This document shows, piece by piece, positions 55,044 to 62,301 of a DNA stretch of 64,000 nucleotides. Each line of letters opens with the position of its first letter. Position 1 is the first letter of the stretch. The notes beneath the pieces were generated by a model. The model ran no database searches. It was given only the letters and a program-made list of their open reading frames with translations, and had not been told where the DNA came from. The position numbers were made by a program, and so were the translations under genes. Origin of the DNA: Rubrolithibacter danxiaensis (GTDB lineage: Bacteria; Bacteroidota; Bacteroidia; Sphingobacteriales; Sphingobacteriaceae); contig NZ_JBKOPS010000005.1 in assembly GCF_047272945.1 (NCBI RefSeq), positions 257,179-321,178 of the forward strand, given 5' to 3'.

Positions 55044-55716
55044 ACTATTTGTCCAGGAGCTTAAATTAGATCCAGGCAGTGACACTTTTTCTAAGTGGAT
55101 GGCTCATTATATAGCGGAAAAGATGAAAATGGCGGAACATGCTATGTCCGATGAGGATAAGAAAGAAGCAGAAAAAGAATGCTTCGAAACTATTCTGGCA
55201 TTGTGGAAGCACAGATGGTTACTGCCTTCCCGGAAGCGACCATTGGAAGAATTTGAACCTATTCTGAAAACGCTGGAGCGGCTTAATCCCGAGGAACAGG
55301 AGCCGTACTTTTATCATTCGTTAGATCACGAACTATCTGAACTGGAGAAAAGCAACCCGGATTTAAAAGAGATAACAAGCTATACCAATATGGCTTTGCA
55401 AATTGACAAGGCTGCCAGAATCTGGATAGAGTTCATTTTGAATCAGGCTGCTTTGAAAGCTAAAAATGAAAAAACAGAATCCTTTCTTGAAAATTCAACA
55501 AACATACACGATAATGATGATGCAAGAATTGTAAGAATAATTTTAGATATCGATCCTGCCATTGGGCTTGAAAATTACAATGATGATGCTTTCCAAAAGA
55601 AATATTTAGCTGAAAAATTGAAGAAAAGAATTGAAGAGTTAGAGAGGTTTTCAAAGTTGAATAAAGTTCTTTTAGAAAAGTATAAAAAAGACCTTATAAC
55701 GGTAGAGACTAATTGA
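54961..55716 (+). CDS. Unknown coiled-coil partner of the STAND NTPase
   Basis: The stop is at 55716. An ATG at 54961, behind a GAGAAAAGGGA site, gives 251 residues; ATGs at 54940 and 55000 are also possible. It overlaps the 3' end of the STAND gene by 40-100 bp, so the two are translationally coupled. It is highly charged and helical (WMAHYIAEKMKMAEHAMSDE, EKLKKRIEELERFSKLNKVL), with no known domain. Its position suggests an accessory or immunity partner of the NTPase. Confidence 0.75.
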   Translation: MQNHNTKYLYYQQMENSELQEQIINLGKLFVQELKLDPGSDTFSKWMAHYIAEKMKMAEHAMSDEDKKEAEKECFETILALWKHRWLLPSRKRPLEEFEPILKTLERLNPEEQEPYFYHSLDHELSELEKSNPDLKEITSYTNMALQIDKAARIWIEFILNQAALKAKNEKTESFLENSTNIHDNDDARIVRIILDIDPAIGLENYNDDAFQKKYLAEKLKKRIEELERFSKLNKVLLEKYKKDLITVETN

Positions 55717-55951
55717 TCACATGTCTTTACTGGCCATAAAACATTTTTCCTTTCGGGAATTATAAAGGAAATACTTATAACCTGCTTTTCTCGAACGTTA
55801 AAGTCGGTTAAACAGGAAAAAGTACACACTATATTCTGCTAAGGGCAATAAAGGGGCAATTGACACAGCAAAGGGGCAACAATGAGGCAATTAATATCTA
55901 TTTTGATTGATTTTTAGACGATTAGCCGATTAGCGACATATTTTTTTCATC
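55717..55951. other. Intergenic region at island right edge
   Basis: About 235 bp between the partner gene and the right repeat. I see no gene. It contains two CAAAGGGGCAA/TAAAGGGGCAA motifs (at about 55850 and 55870) and a GATTAGCCGATTAGCGAC near-repeat. Nothing else is recognisable. Confidence 0.4.
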
Positions 55952-56026
55952 TTATGCCGCTAAAATATCTACTAATAGCTTCAAATCTGCTACTAAATAG
56001 TTCGAGTTTTGTACCAGTTGGTTCAC
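55952..56026. repeat. Right copy of 75-bp direct repeat bounding the defence island (att-like)
   Basis: It matches 39374-39448 at 65 of 75 positions; the differences cluster in three short patches outside the TTCGAGTTTTGTACCAG core. It is also followed by a hairpin with the same AAGCCTTC/GAAGGCTT arms as the left copy. Read on the minus strand, it is the 3' end of a 40-codon frame (55952-56074, ATG start) ending DLKLLVDILAA. The left copy encodes the same ending with conservative changes. Confidence 0.75.
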
Positions 56027-56032
56027 TTGACT

Positions 56033-56057
56033 AAGCCTTCTAGCGAAGGCTTTTTTT
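56033..56057 (+). terminator. Terminator after right repeat
   Basis: AAGCCTTC (56033-56040), loop TAGC, GAAGGCTT (56045-56052), then a T run. Confidence 0.75.
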
Positions 56058-56190
56058 GTGCTCAAATGCCTCATTAAAAGGGTTTTCTAGGTAAAAATTG
56101 AAAAATGTGTCGTTTTGATAAAATTTTTTATTTTGTTAAAAATAGCAAAAATTCAGTCTTACTGACACGCTTGCTGACACACTTTTTTTC

Positions 56191-56646
56191 CTAAAGTAAT
56201 CCCTCATCTGCAAAACTATAATATCCTTCAGAACTAATTATCAAGTGATCTAGTACAGATATATCCAACAGTTCTCCTCCAGACTTTAACTTTCTTGTTA
56301 ATTGCCTATCTGCTTCACTTGGTTTCAGATTTCCAGATGGGTGATTATGTACTAAGATAATACCAGATGCAGCAGCTTTGATAGCTGAACAAAAGATGAT
56401 TTTTGGATCTGCAATGGTTCCACTCATCCCTCCTGTACTAATTTCAATAAGTCCTAGAACTCTATTAGCTCGATTCAGAAGCATTATTTTAAACTGTTCT
56501 ACTAAGTCTAAGGTATCGCAATTCCAATGCTCCTTAACCACTAAAAATGCATCCTTTGAACCTGTGATTTTAGGTCTTTCTGATGCTTTAACTTTTGATT
56601 TGTAAACTAGTTGCACCTCGGCAACTTCAATTTGATTTTGTACCAT
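56191..56646 (-). CDS. radC: Short RadC-like JAB/JAMM domain protein, second copy
   Basis: 151 residues, closely similar to the radC at 8176. The JAMM motif HNHPSGNLKPSEAD is intact, and the conserved Glu lies in IEISTGGMSG. It also lacks the N-terminal HhH domain. It is preceded by the same structured element as the first copy, with compensatory base changes. It begins the minus-strand accessory tract after the defence island. Confidence 0.9.
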   Translation of the reverse strand: MVQNQIEVAEVQLVYKSKVKASERPKITGSKDAFLVVKEHWNCDTLDLVEQFKIMLLNRANRVLGLIEISTGGMSGTIADPKIIFCSAIKAAASGIILVHNHPSGNLKPSEADRQLTRKLKSGGELLDISVLDHLIISSEGYYSFADEGLL

Positions 56647-56676
56647 AATAGTTTGAATTAATTATGGTACTCTCCT

Positions 56677-56782
56677 AGGCTAAGAGCAATCAAGTCCAAA
56701 AGGAAACGATATAAATTTATGGTGGGTTAGACTGAGGGTTTATGCTCGGCAATCTTTTGGACGCTTCAGCAGCTCTTAGCCT
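56677..56782 (-). ncRNA. Structured leader of radC, copy 2
   Basis: On the plus strand AGGCTAAGAGC (56677-56687) pairs with GCTCTTAGCCT (56772-56782), and GTCCAAAAG (56694-56702) with CTTTTGGAC (56754-56762). In the radC sense the 5' internal loop is TGCTGAAGC and the 3' loop TTGATT, as in copy 1 (TGCTGAGC and TTTATT). The terminal loop keeps GCATAAAC and an ATTTAT...CGTTT segment. The outer helix differs at five positions from copy 1 but is still a perfect 11 bp, good evidence for a conserved structure. Confidence 0.75.
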
Positions 56783-56827
56783 AACTTCGTGAATGATTAA
56801 TGATAACTCACCTCTCATAGTAGCACT

Positions 56828-56930
56828 GCACATTTTTATTTCTGATTGTTTAATCTATATACCTCATGGCAAGAAAATGTGCTTCGGAGTTTTAGCTATT
56901 TATTTAAAAGCTATTAGCTTCTAAAGTAGC
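56828..56930 (-). repeat. Dispersed hairpin-plus-tail repeat, copy 1
   Basis: A GCACATTTT/AAAATGTGC helix (56828-56836 with 56874-56882) is followed by a 30-base tail at 56901-56930. The tail matches 58122-58151 at 27 of 30 positions (TATTTAAAAGC...TTAGCTTCTAAAGTA). An AAAGTAG/CTACTTT hairpin is at 56923-56943. It lies about 50 bp past the stop of the minus-strand gene at 56979. Confidence 0.5.
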
Positions 56931-56978
56931 AGCGCTCTACTTTGACAAGCTCTGGTCAGCTGAACTTATAAGCACTTC

Positions 56979-57770
56979 TTAACGGCAATGCTGATCTTCT
57001 GCAGGTATCGCAGTTATCGAGTAGAGTTTGTTTTTGTCATATGTATAATCCACTCTTGCAATTATATTACACTTCACTTCAATTACGAATTTAAATTCAC
57101 CTAACTGAACCATTGTACTTCCAAATCCATCAGAGAAGGAATCTGAAAAGTAAGATGGTAATGCATTGTTTAAAGCCTCAAAACTATCACCTACTTTATA
57201 CTTTGGTATCGTTTCTTTAATTATATTTTCCTGTATTGTGTCTGGCATGTAGCGAAAGGCAATTGATGGAAGAATCTTAGGAAAAAGCCAAAGAGAAATA
57301 GTTAGAAATAAGGATAGATATAAGAAAGGAATCAGTAATAGTATCTTCCTATCTATTTTACTAAAGATTCCATCCCTCTTGTAGAAATACAAGTAGACAA
57401 CGCCAAAGAAAAACCCTACAACCGCAGCTATTTCGAACACTTGAGTAAATCTTGAATTGAAAAATACCCATCCTATAATCAAAAAGAATACAGTCAGAGC
57501 ATACAGCGTCGTTACAATAGGAAATATTGGAAGTTTAAAAAGTGCACTGCTGTGATTTATCTTTGATAACGGTATATAAATAAAAATTGCCCAGGCAATA
57601 AGTATAGCGATTGCAGACCAAAACATAACAAAGTCCAGATCTACTACTTTACCATTTACCAAATTTTCTCTTATATCAAAGTAGGCTATTCCTACTGACC
57701 ATGCGATAAAAATCGATAGTAGAGAAATGGTACCAGTATTTTTTGGATGGATGATAATCAAGTTTAGCAT
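56979..57770 (-). CDS. Hypothetical membrane protein (263 aa)
   Basis: 263 residues with about five hydrophobic helices in the first 180 (for example ISLLSIFIAWSVGIAYFDI, FPIVTTLYALTVFFLIIGWV, KILLLIPFLYLSLFLTISLW). A soluble C-terminal part of about 80 residues follows, with KYKVGDSFEALNNALPSYFS. No known family is recognised. It is probably an inner-membrane protein. It is one of the cassette-like minus-strand genes, followed by a dispersed repeat. Confidence 0.7.
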   Translation of the reverse strand: MLNLIIIHPKNTGTISLLSIFIAWSVGIAYFDIRENLVNGKVVDLDFVMFWSAIAILIAWAIFIYIPLSKINHSSALFKLPIFPIVTTLYALTVFFLIIGWVFFNSRFTQVFEIAAVVGFFFGVVYLYFYKRDGIFSKIDRKILLLIPFLYLSLFLTISLWLFPKILPSIAFRYMPDTIQENIIKETIPKYKVGDSFEALNNALPSYFSDSFSDGFGSTMVQLGEFKFVIEVKCNIIARVDYTYDKNKLYSITAIPAEDQHCR

Positions 57771-57810
57771 AAAGAAAAAAATAAAAATACTATTTGCAAA
57801 AATTCATCCT

Positions 57811-57975
57811 TTAGTAAATCTGTATAATCTTATCCATAGATGTCCACGAATAGTTCAAAGAATGTGCTACTCGAACAATTTTATTATAAGGAGAAATAAG
57901 AATTAGTTCATTCTCTGCTTCGTCTATTATCGTCATTATTTTCCCAGATATTTCAGCAGGTTGTACAAGTTCCAT
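57811..57975 (-). pseudogene. Phospholipase D-like protein, N-terminal fragment
   Basis: From the ATG at 57975 there are 54 residues. The first 33 (ISGKIMTIIDEAENELILIS then PYNKI) match the start of PLD-like nuclease domain proteins, which usually continue for more than 100 residues with an HxK motif. Here the frame ends after an unrelated tail. It is probably a truncated gene. Confidence 0.55.
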
Positions 57976-58033
57976 CGTTATTAAATTTATTGATAAGTAA
58001 TTGAGATAATAAGAGTATGCAACTAGCAATATG

Positions 58034-58151
58034 GCACTTTTTACTGAAAGATTAGCCCTTCCAAAAGAGTAAGTTTTAATAAGTAAACGTTCTATAACAA
58101 AAGTGCATTAAAATCAATCTTCTATTTAAAAGCATTTAGCTTCTAAAGTAT
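58034..58151 (-). repeat. Dispersed hairpin-plus-tail repeat, copy 2
   Basis: GCACTTTT (58034-58041) pairs with AAAAGTGC (58098-58105), equivalent to the copy 1 helix but with changed sequence. A tail at 58122-58151 matches copy 1 in 27 of 30 bases and starts 17 bases after the helix (19 in copy 1). The loop holds TTCCAAAAGAGTAAG (58059-58073), which also occurs at 39254-39268. It lies about 50 bp past the lipoprotein gene at 58202. Confidence 0.5.
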
Positions 58152-58201
58152 CAAATACCTATCTTGTTCTACCTGCCATTGGTACACAACTCAAGTCGGT
58201 A

Positions 58202-58750
58202 TTAAAAGGGACTGTTGTATTTTTTAATGACGCTATCTAATACCTTCGAGTTAGGATGCTGTACTGTAGATTCAAATGCAATTGGCATTGTTGGCAAAAG
58301 CGTCTTTGGTATTACTGAGTCTTTTAACCAGCCAGTAGCAATATACCAATCGTCTTTTAATCCGTGTGGAAAATCTGCGATATGTTGAACTTTGTTATTC
58401 TTGTAAACAAACAATTCTATTGCTGGAGAAGGATGAGATGTGCGTTTGTGGTCGTTGTTTAACGGTTCTTTGTTTAGATTCTCAAACTTGATATTGATTG
58501 TATCCCAAAGACTCTGAGTAATACTACCTTTATAATAACCTTGTAGTTTAGCGCCTTTCCCTCCAAAATAAATATAGTTTAGACTGCTATCCACAGAAAA
58601 AGCAAAGTAAGGACAACCACCTTCCCAACATTCACCACCGGTTGCAAATGTAATCTTTTGAATCTTATTGTTTCTTTTTAAGGGTTGCTTTGAGCACGAT
58701 AAGAACGAAAACAGAAAGCTAATAAGAATCAAAAGTGTACTCCTATTCAT
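58202..58750 (-). CDS. Hypothetical lipoprotein (DUF6438-like)
   Basis: 182 residues. The signal ends in FLFSFLSCSKQ, a lipobox. The mature part begins with KITFATGGECWEGGCPYFAF, which fits the small DUF6438-type proteins (xxTGGxC-GxCPxF-x-V-x-DG). The function is unknown. It is one of the cassette-like minus-strand genes and is followed by a dispersed repeat. Confidence 0.7.
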   Translation of the reverse strand: MNRSTLLILISFLFSFLSCSKQPLKRNNKIQKITFATGGECWEGGCPYFAFSVDSSLNYIYFGGKGAKLQGYYKGSITQSLWDTINIKFENLNKEPLNNDHKRTSHPSPAIELFVYKNNKVQHIADFPHGLKDDWYIATGWLKDSVIPKTLLPTMPIAFESTVQHPNSKVLDSVIKKYNSPF

Positions 58751-58771
58751 ATTTTGTTTAGATGCAAATAC

Positions 58772-58978
58772 CTAATTCTTTCCATACTCTTGCCTTAAGA
58801 GTAGATCCAAAATATCTTCAAATTTCATTATATAAGGGGTCTCATTTTTTCTTGGATTGGAATAAGCTGCTAACGCCCAATAATGTTTGCTTTTAAAATA
58901 AGTGGTTACTATAAATTGAGATTGATGGATAAAACAACCGTTGCAACTTTCCTCTATTACTTTAAAAGCTAAAACTAT
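58772..58978 (-). pseudogene. Fragment of a hypothetical protein (no start)
   Basis: A 68-codon open frame with no ATG near its start. It reads EESCNGCFIHQSQFIVTTYF and then KSKHYWALAAYSNPRKNETP, ending LLRQEYGKN. The sequence is protein-like. The 5' end is cut off by a stop at 58979 within a sequence resembling the dispersed repeat tail. It looks like the C-terminal end of a gene lost by recombination. No other gene is seen in 58751-59061. Confidence 0.45.
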
Positions 58979-59061
58979 CTAAGATGCTTCAAAAATTTTT
59001 CAAAGCTTCAGCACCTTTTAACTATCTTACAAGCGCTGTACATCTTTTTGTTCAGATTTCT

Positions 59062-61071
59062 TTATTGATTAACTGCAATACTTGTAATAGTGTCAGATTG
59101 AGATTGACTAAAGCTGATCCCTTTTTCTTGAAGCTCTTCTATTACAGCTAATTTAAAATCTAACTTATTAATTAAGTGCTTATGCCTGGAGTCAAACTGT
59201 TTAAAAATATCATCCCAGGTTAAAGCGTATATTTCATAGTTCTTTATAGATTCAACTAAAAACTTTTTCCCTTTGTGCTTTTGGGACTCGTGTTTATCAA
59301 CTATAAACGAATCAAGCGATTTGCCTATAAGTAGAAACTTCCATTTCCTTAACGTACTATTAAATCGTGGTTCAGAAATAATAAACCTTAGGTAATCCTC
59401 AACTTGGTTGTATTGTTCCTTGCCAATAATAACTGCTGGACGTTTAAGTTCAACAATTATATTTTCTTCGATTAAATCTTCATTATTACTCCCATCAATA
59501 ACATCAATTTGTCTACAGATAAATATATCAGGTCTTCTAAGTCTTTCCTTGTGATTAATCTTTTGAGGTTGCTTATTTGAATTCCCCTCCATAAAATGAA
59601 GGTAGTTGTTAAGAACAGTTTCAAAGTTAACATCAGCAGATACCATATGATATTGTTCTCCGAATAACCAGTAATTGCTTTCTATTACAGCCTGAATATG
59701 GTCTCTTTCATTAGTGAATTTTTCAAGATCAAAAACAAGAAGTTTTAAAAGTTCAACTACTGTAAATCTACTTTCAAGCATCTTAATCATTGAACTTATG
59801 TTTGAAAGCTTAGTCTTTTTTAATGATTCAGATAACTCCGTTCTTTCTTCATCAGTAAGTTTTACTATACCCTCCAAAATGTCTAATACCTTTTCGCGTT
59901 GGTCGGTATCTAAAAGAAGGTTTAAAAAGCCTACCAATGTTTTGCTTTGTTCTTTATTTAATCCATGAAATATTTTAGGTTCTACACAATATAATTCCTT
60001 TACTACAGCTTCAAGGTCTTTTTGTCTATATGAATCGTAAGTATTATTTCTAAACTTGGGAAATATCCCTTTTGATTTATAGTCATAAATCAACTTATCA
60101 GCCTGTTGGTCTCTGATAAATTGCCTTTCTTTAGATACAACAAGCTTATTAAGAACTCTCATTAATTCCCTAAAGCTAAAGTCGGCTTGGTTTTTACCCG
60201 CTATACTTAAAACTGGAGTATCATCTTTAGTTTCTATAAAATCGTCAAAATACTGCGACTGTACATATACGGAGTGATGAAAATCAATTGCTTTATTGTT
60301 AAAGGAAGTATGTCTTCTGTAAGTTTCCTTCTTTTCCGAGTTTAAGAAATAATAAAAATACTTATCACCTATCTTATGATTCCACCTTAGAAATGTTATT
60401 TTAAATGTGTTACTTCCAATGATTTGATGGATCTCCTCATAATCTCCTATAATATCTTTATATTCTAACTCATCACCATTAATAATAATTTTATAATTAT
60501 TCTCTTTGTTCAAAAAGAGAAACCATCCAAATTCACTTGCTAAATACTGTTCAAAATCCTTCTTTTCTAACAAATCTGAAGTAAGTTGGTAGTAATCTTC
60601 AAATTGTACGACAGTACCTGTTTGAGTGCTTTTAGAAACTGCATTATCACTAGTACTAAAGTTGTGTAGGTCTTCTTTGTGAATTGTGATCGTATATTCC
60701 AAATACTCTTGATTAGGTCCTTGAAAAGTAGTTGACCAAGTACATCTATTTGCAAATGTGCTAAAAGCATATCTCCCCTTTCCTTTTTTACCTTTAACAA
60801 ATCCATCCTTATTAAACGAATCTCTTTTTTGAGAATCTAAGAAATGTCCAAAGGTTTCATTTATGTTTTGAATGTTGATCCCACAACCATTGTCTTTGAT
60901 AGTAAAAGAATGTAAGTATCCAACTTCATTGCCAACGAATTCCAGTTCTATTTCTGTGGCACCAGCATCAAAACCATTCCATATATATTCAGCTATTGCT
61001 TTTCTATAATCAGCAGGTAATCCGCTTTGTTCAATACTTTTAGAAGTGATCTTTGCTGTGTGCTTGTTCAT
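59062..61071 (-). CDS. GHKL (Hsp90/MORC-like) ATPase fused to Shedu-like nuclease domain
   Basis: 669 residues. The N-terminal GHKL ATPase has an N-box (AEYIWNGFDAGATEIEL), a G1 box (IKDNGCGI) and a G2 Gly-rich lid (KGKKGKGRYAFSTFA). A middle helical part follows. The C-terminal 200 residues carry a Shedu/DUF4263-like domain: SNYWLFGEQYH, RRPDIFICRQ (about 512), VELKRPAV (about 540) and YNQVEDYLRFI, which is a PD-(D/E)xK nuclease core. It is probably a stand-alone anti-phage protein, with the ATPase controlling the nuclease. A structured element lies about 100 bp upstream. Confidence 0.85.
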   Translation of the reverse strand: MNKHTAKITSKSIEQSGLPADYRKAIAEYIWNGFDAGATEIELEFVGNEVGYLHSFTIKDNGCGINIQNINETFGHFLDSQKRDSFNKDGFVKGKKGKGRYAFSTFANRCTWSTTFQGPNQEYLEYTITIHKEDLHNFSTSDNAVSKSTQTGTVVQFEDYYQLTSDLLEKKDFEQYLASEFGWFLFLNKENNYKIIINGDELEYKDIIGDYEEIHQIIGSNTFKITFLRWNHKIGDKYFYYFLNSEKKETYRRHTSFNNKAIDFHHSVYVQSQYFDDFIETKDDTPVLSIAGKNQADFSFRELMRVLNKLVVSKERQFIRDQQADKLIYDYKSKGIFPKFRNNTYDSYRQKDLEAVVKELYCVEPKIFHGLNKEQSKTLVGFLNLLLDTDQREKVLDILEGIVKLTDEERTELSESLKKTKLSNISSMIKMLESRFTVVELLKLLVFDLEKFTNERDHIQAVIESNYWLFGEQYHMVSADVNFETVLNNYLHFMEGNSNKQPQKINHKERLRRPDIFICRQIDVIDGSNNEDLIEENIIVELKRPAVIIGKEQYNQVEDYLRFIISEPRFNSTLRKWKFLLIGKSLDSFIVDKHESQKHKGKKFLVESIKNYEIYALTWDDIFKQFDSRHKHLINKLDFKLAVIEELQEKGISFSQSQSDTITSIAVNQ

Positions 61072-61879
61072 ATTGACTTTCGATCTGCTAATATAATTAG
61101 CAGTATCTAAATTACATAATTAAAGATCGAGAGTTCCGATTAATAGGGCGAACCAGCATGCGAATGGAGCAAAACGTCTAAGCAGAGAGAGCACTGCAAG
61201 TGCGACTGCTTAGTATGCTTCACAAGCAACTGGCGGAACTATTGAAGTAAAGGGATGTGCTGATGCTAATCAATAGTTGTGACAGTTGTGAAGCGTTTTG
61301 CGACCAGCATGGTGAGCCTAACATGGAAAGCGATTGGATTTTAAAGGGTTGCAGCAAAGCGTAAACTTTTAAAAAGACAAAGAGAGCTTTCATGGAGAAA
61401 CGACTTTGCTAAAGCAAAAAGGATGACAGATTGAGAAGCAAGGGATAGAAAGACAGCACATTTTTTAAGTGGGTGGTATAAGAGTATAAGGAATAATAAA
61501 AAAAAGTGCGTCTTTGAGAGTTGGAGCAAGTGGAGTTAATCTGTTCGCAGAACTGTTTAACGTATCGCTATCTGGCGTCCTTTTATGCTAGTATTGGAGT
61601 TTCGTAATGCCTTTCTTCCTGCACTATCCGTACATCTTTGCAATGCACGTACATCAAAGGGCGAAGTATCAGTAGTAGCCTTCAAATAAAGCACTGAAGG
61701 TTCATATAGAGAAATCGAAGACCAAGACCTACCTTATCCTTCCGTAAGCAGCAGAAAGAGGGGAAGGTAGGTTTTGGGATGAAAGTATAGTATTTTTATT
61801 GTTTCTTAAAAATTAATTTATTTTCTTTATTTATACTTTTTGTTTATATTTAATACCCATTTTATGATAAACATTACCA
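61072..61879. other. Non-coding region of about 800 bp
   Basis: No convincing gene; the frames at 61341-61529 lack protein-like composition. The region contains the three-way-junction element (61169-61301), an ACCTACCTT/AAGGTAGGT hairpin at about 61730-61773, and GC-richer stretches than the neighbouring DNA. It may be an ncRNA locus or the remains of an inserted element. Confidence 0.5.
61169..61301. ncRNA. Three-way-junction structured element
   Basis: The closing helix is GCAAAACG (61169-61176) with CGTTTTGC (61294-61301). Arm 1 is CTAAGCAG (61178-61185) with CTGCTTAG (61206-61213), topped by GCACT-GCA-AGTGC (61191-61203). Arm 2 is GCTTCACAA (61217-61225) with TTGTGAAGC (61286-61294; the last base is shared with the closing helix), then AACTATTGA (61237-61245) with TCAATAGTT (61270-61278). 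All are perfect. The direct repeat ACCAGCATG flanks it at 61152-61160 and 61303-61311. Strand and role unknown. Confidence 0.55.
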
Positions 61880-62146
61880 ATGCTTGACACTCAACAGAAT
61901 CGTCAGAAGAAACTTCAATCTTTTAAAATATCTTATTTTGATGAGAAAGGAGATCTGTTAACGGGTATAGTAAAGCAAATCTCCAAAGATGATTATGAAG
62001 TTTTTGTTAAGGAAAAGGGGGTGGTAATACACTGTATAAAAGGCGAAAATGGTACAATCGTTTGTAACCTTAACAGTGTAAAGAACCTACCGTGGATAGA
62101 AGGAATAAGTAAAGAAGTAGAAAAAGAACTTAGCTTACAGCTTTAA
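61880..62146 (+). CDS. Hypothetical protein (88 aa)
   Basis: 88 residues from an ATG. The sequence contains ISYFDEKGDLLTGIVKQISK, then VFVKEKGVVIHCIKGENG, which reads like a small beta-rich soluble protein. It is not recognised. It is the only plus-strand gene in this tract. AT-rich promoter-like DNA lies upstream. Confidence 0.5.
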   Translation: MLDTQQNRQKKLQSFKISYFDEKGDLLTGIVKQISKDDYEVFVKEKGVVIHCIKGENGTIVCNLNSVKNLPWIEGISKEVEKELSLQL

Positions 62147-62301
62147 AATATACAACCTTTGGTAATAAGGGCACTCTAATGAGCACCCTTACCTGTTTTA
62201 ACTTTTAAATAACTAGTTGTCACTTACAACCAACCTCGTCTAAGAATCTTTGTTCTTATAATTGAGGTGCGGCTGTCTCATAATATTAAATTACCTAATC
62301 A

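Noticed and set aside
61169..61301. Retron msr-msd RNA
   Set aside because: No reverse transcriptase gene lies near it, and the layout of a short msr followed by a long msd hairpin is not matched.
61341..61529. Minus-strand 62-codon frame
   Set aside because: Composition is poor and it overlaps a non-coding region with structure; no start context or neighbour support.
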